Assembly: GCA_015657535.1 (NCBI GenBank)
Contig: JADHZB010000914.1
Location: forward strand, 5,506-69,505
Reading direction: 5' to 3'
DNA: 64,000 nucleotides
From: Nephromyces sp. MM_2019
Lineage: Eukaryota; Apicomplexa; Aconoidasida; Nephromycida
The notes beneath the pieces were generated by a model that worked only from the letters and a program-made list of their open reading frames with translations, did no database searches and was not told where the DNA came from. Numbering within the stretch: the first letter of the stretch is position 1; each line of letters starts with the position of its first letter. Positions 22,211-33,313 of this stretch are shown piece by piece. The translations under genes and the position numbers were made by a program.

Positions 22211-23897
22211 ATGCTTCTATCTAAAAGAATGCAATTTTTTTTCCTCCGTATCTATCAAGTCGCGCTATTTCCCCTGCTCATGCTCACATTGTTGGGAAAT
22301 TCCAATTTAAATTACATAGGGGATTTAGGCTGCTCAATTTTTGGAAATTCCTTAAGGCTCCCACAACAGTTTAAAGTTCCAAACGACGTTTTAGGCTGGT
22401 TGGATGCCTCACTCTGTGCCGTTGCACCGCCTCTCCGATTTACGAGACCTTACAGCCATTATGCACGCCTGCAGTCTTTTTCCCCACCTTGCTTTCCAAG
22501 GAACAAGCTTCTATTTTTGAAGGCTACTAGCTCTCCTTTTGAAAACTTCGGCGCTTATACAAAAAAACGGGAAGGAAATGTGGGTGCTTTTACGGCGCCA
22601 AAGAAGAATCTTGAGTTGAACAGGGAAAACGTGGAAATGATTTTGGAGGAGGTTCGCCCATATCTGATTGCTGATGGAGGGAATTGTACAGTTGATAGAA
22701 TTGATGATGGAGTCGTATATTTGAACGTGAGTTTATCGTTTCGATTTTAATATGGTCTTTGCCTATTTCTGGAGGTGCTTATATATGACATCTAATTTAT
22801 TTTATCTGCGTTAGTTTCTACGTAAAGATGGTCTTTCTATCGTAATACTTTGTTTTATTTATTAAAATGGTATTTTTATCATAATGTCATGCATTTTTCC
22901 TCCTATTATGGATGATTAAAGATATTTTTGAAAATTAATTTTTTGCTTTCTGCATTTTTGATGTTCATATTCGCGCCTGAAGTAAGTTTGAGAAATTTTT
23001 TCATGTTATTCTCTATATAAGTATGATCTTCTATAGTAATGTCTAACTCAATGCTTACCCTAATGCTTTACAACGTTCTGCTTGCAGTTGCAAGGCGCAT
23101 GTGGGGACTGCCCTTCAAGCTCAGTAACACTGAAAATGGGTATCGAGAGGAGGCTAAAAGAGAGCATACCAAGTCTCAAAGCTGTCGAACCTGTTACGGA
23201 CTCCACTCCGAGTAGGTTTTTTCATACTGTAGTTTACTTGTTTCAGTCTTTGATACCATTTTCTCCCCTGCGCAGTATTTGTTCCGTTTTTTGAATTTCC
23301 TTGGAGTATCAGCTTCTGTTATAGCTTCGTCGGTTCAATATAATAATCGATCTTTAAGACGATCTTTGAATAGACTCTTTCCGAAACAAACTTTGTCCAG
23401 TCTTTTGGTATTCGGGGTGCTATTTTATCTTGGCTTTTTAGGGGTCCCTCTTTCTGTCGATGGTGTAGAGAAAATCCTTGATCAGATTCGTCCATTTTTG
23501 AAATTTACAGGTAAAGTTTAGCGTTATAGCGCTTTGCATGAACTCTCCTACCTTTGAATGTATCTTCTTACCTTCATATATTTTTTTGCTTTTCCTTTTT
23601 TTATGTTTCACAGTGATTTATATTCTTCATGTTATTTGATATTTCGTGATTTTCCTGTGTGGTATCTTTTGTATTATCCCGGTTGTACTCTGCCCTATTT
23701 CAGGTGGTAAGATAAAGGTGAAATCTGTTTATGCTCCTATTGAAGGTATTGGCTCCTCGGTTACTCTTGATTTCGCAGGTAAACTTCAAAAATCAATTTC
23801 CCAATCAGTTAAACTGGAAATCGTCCAGAGGTTGAGAAAAGCTTATCCAAGCTTGGTTGATGTGAAATTTAACGATATCCCGCTAGGCTCAACTTGA
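22211..23897 (+). CDS. Plastid-type NFU iron-sulfur cluster scaffold with two NifU-like domains
   Basis: Four exons, 22211..22726, 23088..23211, 23313..23510 and 23704..23897, give about 343 residues. Residues 8-29 are a hydrophobic signal-peptide-like helix, followed by about 110 residues rich in Ser, Arg and Pro resembling a transit peptide. The first NifU domain starts near residue 140 ([20 protein letters not shown]) and contains the cluster-binding pair GACGDCPSS with C177 and C180. The second ([17 protein letters not shown] onward) lacks both cysteines. That architecture is known from plant plastid NFU1-3 (CnfU), which assemble and pass on 2Fe-2S or 4Fe-4S clusters in the SUF pathway. 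The acceptor of exon 3 is ambiguous (start 23313 or 23325; both keep frame). Targeting to a complex plastid is inferred from the leader. Confidence 0.9.
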
Positions 23898-25475
23898 TAC
23901 AAACTTCTTAGCAATAAACCTTTGTAATGTACTGACACATAAAGTGACACATATTTAGTTGAACATGTTCATGTGGGCATATGCGTTTTTACTTGTAGCT
24001 TGATGGATTTAGTAAAATGAGTTGTGCTAAATCGTGTTAAACTAAGGGATATGGTTGATATTTTTTTTGTCAAGAGATGTACTTCTAAGATTTATGCTGG
24101 AGATAACACTGGAGGAACAGTGTAATTTTGAAGTTGCTAATGATGAAGGGGGACTGGTTTATGCGCCTTGCGCGCTGTCGTCTCCTATCCGACTTTATTA
24201 AAGTTTTTTCAACTTTTTCGCTTCATCCGTGATGGGAATCGTTGCTGCTTTAGATAAAAAGTGATGTTGTGTTAAATAGCACTATCTCTGTTTATTTCTT
24301 TCCGCTTTTAGAATCATTCTATGAATTGGGTTTATGCTTCCTGTTGAGCTTATTGTTTATTCGATGTTAAGGCAGTATGGCACTTCTTCTTCCCCTCCCT
24401 TTTCTGTCTACAGTGATTAATATCTCTTTCACGCTATGTTCACACCATAAACTGAAAGCATATATAGTTATTGATGCGAAATTTTCATTTAAAAGCCTTA
24501 TTCGAGCGTTTTAGGCCTTAGGATGCGTGTACACCATTGTATTGTATTTTTTATTTTGAGGCATACGAGGAACTGCTTAGTTTTTTTTATTTGATACTAA
24601 GGATATTCTCTATATGATCCTACAACTCTCTAGAGTCGCTGATGTTCCATCTACTCGGAATAACATCTATTTTATCATTTTAGGAGGTGAATTTTTGACT
24701 CTATTAAAGGGTAGTAAGTGTTATGAAGTTACCGTACAGGCTGGATGCTAAGCTGTTCTGTGGGCATCGCACACTTTGTAGGCTTCGCTTTAAAGGGGTT
24801 TATGTATGCAACCTATAGTATTTTAATATTAGCGCATATCAATCTCTCTGCGATTATTCTTTTTTGTTTGATGTAAGAACTGCCACCACTCATAATTTTG
24901 AGATTACTTGGGTTGTTTTGTATTTGCTGCGCATCAAAGTATTCCGCTTAAGTACTGAAGTAGTATCCCCACGGTGAATTTGGGATGGTTGCTAAGAGTG
25001 CTATTAAGAGATAAGAGCTATTTCGTGTAACCAAGTTATGAGCCTTTGAAAACATATCTGAATTGGAAGAGGTGCAGGGTTCATTTAGCTTAGCAATATT
25101 CCTTGAAGCTGTTACTGCGGAAACTCGCAACTGTTTATCAAGCTGGAATTCGTTCATATTAGTTTGTAAAACGTTACACCACCCCTTCGTTACCTGCTCG
25201 ATTAAATTACGCTGGAAATACCGGAATATTTTGTGTACGGCCATATAGCAAGTTCCTAGGCTTTTATAATGCGTAGATTATAAGACTTTGTTAAAAGTGT
25301 ATTGATTAGTTCAAGAGGTAGCTATAGGCACTCAGACTGACAATAGCCATGAATATGCTGCCAGAGACTATCGATCTCGGTAGTTGCTGTTATGCGCTCT
25401 TATTTATTCTTCACTGCCCATACTTTTGGGTACTGTAAATAGTTGAGGGCTATTGAACGCAGAATCTACTTAGTT
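23898..25475. other. Intergenic stretch 3' of NFU
   Basis: T-rich on the plus strand with no open frame of interest. The minus-strand frame of 98 codons at 24948..25244 shows no recognisable motif. It presumably contains the NFU 3' UTR. Confidence 0.45.
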
Positions 25476-25510
25476 TAGGGGAGAATATTCTGTGTAGGGG
25501 AGAATATTCT
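25476..25510. repeat. 16-bp direct repeat with an embedded palindrome
   Basis: TAGGGGAGAATATTCT occurs at 25476..25491 and again at 25495..25510 with a GTG spacer. Each copy ends in the perfect palindrome AGAATATTCT, which has the nGAAnnTTCn layout of a heat-shock-element pair. Its function is unknown. Confidence 0.75.
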
Positions 25511-25629
25511 CATCGAGAGAAGTCCTGTCCTTGCAACTGATTGAACGCGAACGTAGCTTTTTTACGAAGGAAAATAGAAAGGCCAGAATTAACTGAAATA
25601 TGCGCTGCAAAGTCAGAAAACTGTACTAT

Positions 25630-26160
25630 TTGAAATGTGGTGGCTAGTAGCCCGTGAACGCGGTACCAGTGGAGGTTTGTAACAGCGCATGGCTCGTTGC
25701 ATACTTAGTGGCAGGAGAGTACAGTAATAGCGCATTCATGGCATCATTTAACCGTGTCATCGCCTCTGAGCACTCTCTTTCATTGTTCATAATGGCGGTC
25801 GAGTTGGGCACTACCTCCTTCAGCCTATCCAAGCGAATATTGAGTGCCGCTGCAAATATTGTCAGCACTCTCATAAGTATGGTGCAGAAAAAGCTTTCGC
25901 CACTTGGCGATGATATGCGCATGTAAAGGCTAATGTGTAGATCCAATATCTTGTGGAACCGGTGTGTGCGGATCGCCCATGGCATGGGCTTATGCGCAGC
26001 TACTGCGGCGTACACTGTCATGTCTGAGTGCCTCACATCGTGAACATTGCACGCAGGCGGTGACTCCATGGTGACGCTCATTATGTTCCCGCAACACGGA
26101 CTACCTCTTGAGTGAACCAGGTAGGTTGGACTTCGATGCAACCTACCTGCCATAGGGGTT
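25630..26160 (-). other. GC-richer patch with a 169-codon open frame, unrecognised
   Basis: The patch stands out from its AT-rich, stop-dense surroundings. The minus strand is open from 26153 to 25644 (ATG start, 169 residues, helical, with Cys- and Met-containing N-terminal half), and the plus strand holds an overlapping 90-codon frame. I recognise no family. It could be an orphan single-exon gene, an exon of an unseen gene, or a captured fragment that has not drifted to local composition. Confidence 0.3.
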
Positions 26161-26699
26161 CAGCTAATGCTAACTTCTGTGAAATTATCTTAAGAGTCCG
26201 CAAACTCCGCGTGCATTCCAGTGCACCTTCGTTGGACGTACCATCTCTTTTTGAAGATATTCTATTGAGATAATGTTTCTAATATCCGCTGTTTCCCCCG
26301 GCCAATTTCAAGAATTACTGCATACATGCGTTACGTTTCTTCGATATCATAGTGGCCGAAAAGATGTCATTGACGCATCACAAAGTTACTAGCCAAAGTT
26401 TTTAATGTCTTCCAGCAGGGATAATTTTACACAGAATATGTGGTGAAATGTTACTCGGAGAGTGTATGAAGGGGTAAGATTTTCTTATTTCTCCCGTGGA
26501 AATGTCTAATATTATGTTCCTTATTAAGGAGATCGTGGCGGCTACTACTTTTGGCCCTTGAGTGGTATAGTAGAGAATCAAAAGGATACCATAGGACTAC
26601 ATGCAGATTCTCGAAGGGCATTTTTGGAAGAGCTAAACGCTGCGTAAGCTAAATACATCATTTAAGTAAGCGTAATCGGGTGGAATTAGACCATAGTAG
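26161..26699. other. Upstream region of the ERV1-like gene
   Basis: About 540 bases with no open frame of note. It should carry the ERV1-like promoter and 5' UTR. No specific element was identified. Confidence 0.4.
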
Positions 26700-27525
26700 A
26701 TGAGCATGCAATACTTGAAGGAGAAGCTGAGGTCATCATTGGGTCAATGTGCGGATCCTTCCTGTTTTGATAGACCAAAGGAAACGGGAAATCTGCGGAA
26801 ACGGGGCAAGCTTTGCGTGCCCCCTCATCGTTCGGATATTGGCCGGGCTGGCTGGAGACTATTTCATACCGTGGTTGCCGAGTTTCCTCCGAAGCCTGTA
26901 AGTCATGGAGTGTTTTTTTATTAAAAACATACAACATAATTCGCTGCGCTTCTTTTTGGGGTGACAATGTGCTTGCTGAACTTTAATTATTTTTGCATTT
27001 TCAGTATTACGATTTACAAAAACACCTGAAGCTAGTGGTGACTTGTTCATTGTTTGCAGGAATTTGGCATGTTTTATCTTAAAAGTTCAGTGAATCAGCA
27101 AGTTACTAAATTAATATGACTCCCTTCCTCTTTTTTCCTACTGCTGTCTATGAATATAAGTTTAATTTTTTTTCAGTACTTTCCCCCCCTTGGACTTTAT
27201 ATCATACTGAGGCCTTCTCTTTCTAGCTGCATCGCTTCTTTTGTGTGTATGTTCTTCTGTCATACCCTGTTAGACTGCGGAAGACAAGGTTCAAATGCAA
27301 AGATGGTTGCGGTCTTTCGCGGCCCTCTATCCATGTCATGTTTGCCGTGATAGTTTTATGGAAATTGTTGAAGAGAACCCTCCAACACTAAGCGATCGGG
27401 ATTCCCTGATATTGTGGGCCTGCAAGGCTCACAATAGTGTGAACATAGAGCTCAGTCAACCTCAAATCAAGTGCGATATATCTGAACTGTTGAAGATGTT
27501 TCCTCCGGATGGTAACATTCGTTAA
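26700..27525 (+). CDS. ERV1/ALR-family FAD-linked sulfhydryl oxidase
   Basis: Two exons, 26700..26897 and 27274..27525, join in phase 0 to give 149 residues. The family core is complete: IGRAGWRLFHTVVAEFP (FAD-binding helix, W52 and H56), then LYPCHVC with the redox pair C87/C90 beside the flavin, then LWACKAHNSVN with the HN motif that contacts FAD. In mitochondria, ERV1/ALR reoxidises Mia40 in the intermembrane space and passes electrons to cytochrome c. The human and yeast shuttle pair (CxxC near the N-terminus) is replaced by C17 and C22 in a CADPSC context with a longer spacing. A further C39 follows. No C-terminal shuttle pair of the plant or trypanosome type is visible. An ATG two codons downstream is an alternative start. 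Confidence 0.9.
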
Positions 27526-30500
27526 GAGTATTAATTGAGGTATATTTGTCTGCGTTTGACACTGACAAATAGAATAAATCCATAGGTTCGTTTATCCATG
27601 AGAAGACGCTTTTGAGCATCTATTTTTTGCTGCTTCCAAGAGCACGCGTGGCATTGAGTAACTCGCTGCCATATGCTTTGATTTTCCGCCGATGAGACTT
27701 TGCAAATTTTATTGAAGATAAGAGTATATGTTCCCCACCTATATATGTAAGCATAGTAAACATTTAAGAAGCGATTTTCAAACTCAAGGGAAGCCTAAAA
27801 TATTTGTACATTCTACGAGTAGAATGGCGCTACCTATAGCAAAATTGAGAGTGTTTTTTTAGAGAGTTGTGAATTCAAGAGTTGTGAGTTTCATCATATT
27901 TCTTGAAATTACTTAATTTCATGGCATTTCCCTTTCACAATGAAGTTTCGTTGTTTTGATGGTTCTCTGGTATCAATTCATTGCATTCTCTGAATCTTGC
28001 GCTTGTGCGGCTGCTATAAATTCTTGCGTTATTTGCAATGTAACACCTTTTACAAACTCCTTTTTTGATATGTCTAACTTTGCACTTTTTCGTCTAGAAT
28101 ATCTAAGAGATATCTTCCTCTAGATAACTTAGTTTAGTAGTGTCCTTTAACATACTTCTGCATGTTTGTTGTCTTTTACTGCTCTTATTCATATTGAATT
28201 AGATTTCATAGAAAATTCTTGTTATTTCTACGTTTCCATGTTTCTGCTGCGGAACCATTGATTGGGGGATATCGGTCTCGATCACTGTTTTTGTGACAAT
28301 TTTCCGCATTCTGCGCAACTTCTAAATTTTTTTACTAACTTGTTACTCACTTGGAGCTTCTTTGCTATTTAATCGTTTTGTTTCCCCAAAATTTTTTTAC
28401 TTCACTGATATAATCCCTAAAAATCCCTACAGACGCTTGAGGGTTTAAAGTGAGGTAAGCCTTAAGAAAAAGTAAGATGTGGGTTTCTTGTTCATTATGG
28501 TTTTCTACTTTTTGCTCATTACATGCACCTCAATATTCTAGGTACCTATAATGTCTAAAAAGCTGAGTACATTATTCATGGAGACCAGGGCCATGTTCGT
28601 TATATCCTTTTTTTACGTGCTGAAAGGGCTTATTTCTTTATTTGCTCGATTCTATGCGCCACTGCATATTATTATCTAGTAATTGTCATCAGCGGTGCTA
28701 CCGCTTATTTGGTACGACGATTTCATGCATACTCCTTGTTCATGTTAAGTATACCTCCCTTCGTAGCCTATTTGCTTCTGCGTCGAGTTGCGGGTTGTGG
28801 CTGTTAAATGAGTGAGGAATAGGTGTGTGCAGCATATCTTTTCCACACAGTAAGGGAGGATATCTATTAATAAATATAGTTTTCTATTAGGTATTTCTGT
28901 ATGAGAAAAAGGAAATCATTTTTCATGTGCTCCACTAATGACATGATGTTACTATATTATGGGCCAGAGAGATGTATTTATGCCTCATACCTGCACATAT
29001 AGGTACCTTTTTGTTCCTTAAATTGCCGAAGAATACAGTTGTATTTTTACACCAGCTTCTTCCTGTCCAACAATAATATAAACAGATATTTCCTCAAAGG
29101 TCTGTACGCCCTTTAATTTTTCACCCTGTAGTCGTTTATTCCTTGGGTTTAGTAATAGGAAGCGACAGGGGGCCCAGAATTTTTTCTGCTTAAGGATTTG
29201 AGGAGGCCAAGTAAATGTTTGCATGCACATGTTGTACTTTTCTTAGCGATTTCAGTTCACCTTTTTTCAATGACGTAAGTTGCAGTGTGATATGCATCCT
29301 AACCGATTGTTATATAAAAAGAAAATCACCATCATGGGCTGCATCGAAGCTGCTGTAGATACTAGAGCTGCCACAGTACAAGGCAGAGTAAGTTTTAAGG
29401 TAATATCATCTTTAAATTGTAGCATCCAACATGATAGTCTTTCTATGGGCATATTATTTCTACTCATCCAAGCAGGCTTGCGTGTCCATATTAGATTCTC
29501 GCTGAACGAAAATACAGCGCCACACGGTAATGCTGCTAACATGGTCAATTTTATACAAATCCGTAAAAAATAAAGTACTTTTCCACGCACGAAGCGATGG
29601 AAGACGGACAGCGTGGTAGTAAAGTTTATGCGGGGTTATGCTATGAGGCTGCATTTAGCATTCAATACGATAGATTATCTACCCCTTCTTGAAAACGCGA
29701 CTACACGCCCGAGCAGAGCCATAGTTGTAGAGTGACCATTACGGTAATGTTGTTTTCGTTATATATAACTTTCTGGGGAAGCTGTTCGCTGCTCGCTGCT
29801 AATAAACCAGGGGCAGGAATGTGCAAAATGAGGAATTTAAGGGCGCAGCCAACAGGCATCCATATTACCAAGCGATTCTTTGGTTTTGCCTATTTTCAGT
29901 GCGGATCCCAAACTGTTGCCGTAGCAGCTTTCTCTGCCATTTTTGGACCTATACTACCTAATAGGAAATTTGTTGTGTAGCGCAATGACGCAATCTCAAT
30001 CCGCTTATTCAGGCCTTAATTTGACAGTCATGTAGAATAGATACCGTATGATGGACCTATTTTTTAAAGCACGTTTTAATTTATGTACTAGGGAAGAGAG
30101 AAGGCCCATAACTTCCTTTCACAGAGTTACTGTCTGGGTGGTAATCTCTTTGCCTTTGCAATTAGTCGCTGGAAATTTCCTTGAGTATGCAGGTGTTCTG
30201 CAGGGACTCTAGTGTACCGCAGTTATTACTCACTGATATGTACCGTTACGAATTAGTCAAATGACGCGTTCCCTCGCAGAAGGGGAGCTAAACTGTGTTA
30301 TGAGGCCAGGTTCCTAGGTAGCAATGATTGCTTCGAGTTCAAGGCCTCCTTACTGCTTGTAGCCTTCTCCATGTAGTAACAACATGAGCAACGTACAAGC
30401 GACATAATGGAGTCTCATTTAAAAAATCGCTTACAGCGGAGTGAACATTTGCGCGAGGACTGCGCGAACAGTAAAATGAAGAATGAGCTATCTGTAGCTC

Positions 30501-32166
30501 TACAAGGCAATGGTTATCTTATGGAGACCAATTTACTGGTCTGTGCATCGTTATTATGTAAAATTGTTTTCATTCTTGCTTAAGATGCTGCTGTTTCTGC
30601 GCAAAAAATATTGTAATCCTTATTTTCTACGACTGTCTCAAGGTTCATTTTTAAGGAATTATACCATGCAATCACCCATTATACTGCACCCCTTACATGC
30701 TGGTATGCGCTCGTGACCCTTTGTGCGTTCGCATTTAAACTAGTTTTCATGTGCGAATGCCTATAATTCTTGCTTGCTCATCAAAAATACACTTCGTGGC
30801 ACACATTACATGAAAATCATGTAAAGGAGATAATGTATTACCGACTGCTTTATTCATGGGACGACATAACGTAGCAGCCATGTGGGCAGCGATGTGCATG
30901 TCTGCCCAAGTCCAAATATTCAGGCTAGCCAGGAGGTGTGACCTTACACTACGGTGGATGCCTCGATATCCACGCAGCCCCCCACTAGTAGCAGAACCGT
31001 TGGTTTCATGCCTCTAGGCATTTTAAATCTTACACTGGGTAGTTTAATGTAGATGTGAATAGGAAAGCAGTGAAACTGGTCTTTATTTCCTCTACGCTAC
31101 GGATTCTTGAGCAAGCGTTACTGCTTGTGCGTATAACCTGTGGAAAATGCGAATGTGAGTTGTCAGGGACTGAGAAGCAACAAGCCGGGATATCAAAAAA
31201 AGCGAGTGGTATGCGTGCTTACTGATCTAGAGTAGTGTCCAGTTTATCATCATATATTAAATTGTTTTTGGGACAAATTTTGCTGGTCTGCGATTTTAAT
31301 TGCAAGCCTGGCAATGTGTGATTTTGGTAATTAGCTGCCCCGCATGGTAGTACGAAGCATAGCATATCACGCATACACGGTGGCCATCGATGCTGTCCAG
31401 TATTTTATCTGGTTTTCTTCCTTTAAATAGAGACATGCGCATGAGTTGTCATAATCCCTTCTTTCATGATTGGGTAAAGACTGGTACGAGAGTTTTGGAA
31501 CTAGAATTTTGCAAGAAAAATTTCCTCGCGTGGAGCTCAAATAGAGGAATAGAGGACTTGGATGAAATGTGTAAAAGCTTCGTGAAGATTATTCCTGATG
31601 TCCATGCTTTGCTATAATCTTGTTCCCACTTCCCAATGACATCTTTTGTATCCCTTAGGGGTTGCTGCGAAGCAAGCAAAGGAGCGGCATACAGCCCATA
31701 ATTACTTCAGGGCGTGCACGTGAATAAATAGTGTCTATATATTCACTTCTTGTAGCCTATCTATTGGTTCATCCTTTAACAAGATTTACTGTCTTGGAGG
31801 ATATTACATGTTTCAATTTTCCCCGTGACACAGTTAATAGGCTATTAGTTGGTGATTATATGATGCTATTTCTTGAATGTTTGTACATAGGTGATCTGAC
31901 GTAGGTACAGCTATAAAGTAGTTCATATTGTGTGCCTAAAAGTTTGTTCTTGATGAGCGGCACTGAAGATCTTCTTTTAGTGGTGCCAAACGATAATATG
32001 TGTCTTTTGTGTTGGCGATGTTTATGATAGGCTAGTCATTTGCTCATCTTGTCTCCCTTTGCTTATATAATGTGCTAAATCTAAACTGAGGCCTACTTAT
32101 CCTTTATTGCTGCTTGCTGGCGGCAAAGACTTACCATCAGGTTGGAATCCTAATTTTGAGCTCGCC
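27526..32166. other. Long gene-poor stretch between ERV1-like and NUDT2-like genes
   Basis: About 4.6 kb. The longest frames are overlapping ones at 29267..29590 (minus, 107 codons) and 29280..29573 (plus, 97 codons), and a 75-codon frame at 31390..31617. None has recognisable motifs. Composition is T-rich on the plus strand for the first 1.3 kb, then more balanced. I found no RNA gene or repeat that I can support. Confidence 0.45.
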
Positions 32167-33313
32167 ATGGCGCTTATTAGGGCTGCAGGATATATCATTT
32201 TCAGGGAATCTCCCTGTGCAGAATCTACCTATGAATATTTGCTTATGCAATCATCTTATGGAAACCACCACTGGACTCCTCCAAAAGGTAAGTTGGATCA
32301 CATAGTTATTATATGCTCCTTTGCACAAAAATTTCCTAGCCGAGTGCTTCGCCGCAAAATTAATAGGGAAAGCGATTAAACTGCAGTTTGTTATTGTGAG
32401 GGTACTCGTTCCTTAGCACATGATACGCATGAACATTGTAAGCGAAACGAAGTGATGATAATGATGATGAAGTATGCGGCTGTGGAAGATATTTCACGGT
32501 AATATATTGCTTTTTCCAGGTAGGTTAGAAAAGGATGAAAATCCTGAGGAGGCAGCCCTGAGAGAGCTTCAAGAAGAGTCTGGCCTGAAGAAAGAACAAA
32601 TATATATATATAAAAATTTCAAGAAGGTATGAGCCTAGCAGATATTGCGCTGAGCCTGTTTTCAAACAAGCGTTACCTATATCTATATCTCGATGTTTTT
32701 ATACAAGAATGTTATGTTTCCTCAATTGAAGAATATTTATCTTTTTTGTGATGATTGTATATCGCTACTGCCACCTTATATTAGCTTAACTGCGGTAGTT
32801 ATAAGGACTGGTGCCAAACCAGTTATTTGGCTGTCTTTTTCAAGGAAATTAAAACCTTTAAAATGAAAAAAATTGTTAAAATTGAATAGTTTGTGTGTCG
32901 ATATGATAAATTAGGGTTGAAGCCAATTAATCTGCCCACTTCAAAGCCCAATTGTGACACTAATTAAAATGAAAATTTTTCTGTCTCAGACCCTCAATTA
33001 CCAAGTAGACGGAAAAGATAAGGAGGTTATATACTGGCTAGCAAAGCTTAAGAGTCCTACTGATCAGATTGAGTTATCAGAAGAGCATCAGGATCATAAG
33101 TGAGGATGTAGATTATGATTCAAACTGTGTTTTTTTTCCCTCTATTTAATATTTTCAACGTTTTTGCTTCTGAACACAGTTGAATGTTTTTTGTGCATCC
33201 CTCCTATGCACAGATGGCTCGCTGTCCAGTTGGCCGTTCAGACTGCACATTATCAGGACATGAAGGACTTAATAGTTGAAGCTGAGGGGTTCTTGAAGAA
33301 TCATGGCGAGTAG
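32167..33313 (+). CDS. NUDT2: Asymmetric diadenosine tetraphosphate (Ap4A) hydrolase, NUDT2-like Nudix enzyme
   Basis: Four exons, 32167..32287, 32520..32626, 32990..33099 and 33214..33313, join with matching phases to 145 residues, close to the 147 of human NUDT2. It opens with MALIRAAGYIIFR, typical of this subfamily, then HHWTPPKG at the first junction. The Nudix box is complete: G41, E47, R55-E56, E59-E60, G62. These glutamates bind Mg2+ for pyrophosphate cleavage of Ap4A to ATP and AMP. The later NYQVDGKDKEVIYWLAKL and LSEEHQDHKWL segments are also NUDT2-type substrate-site elements. Start ATG 32167 is chosen because the family begins with this sequence. The enzyme is cytosolic or nuclear in other organisms. 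Confidence 0.95.
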
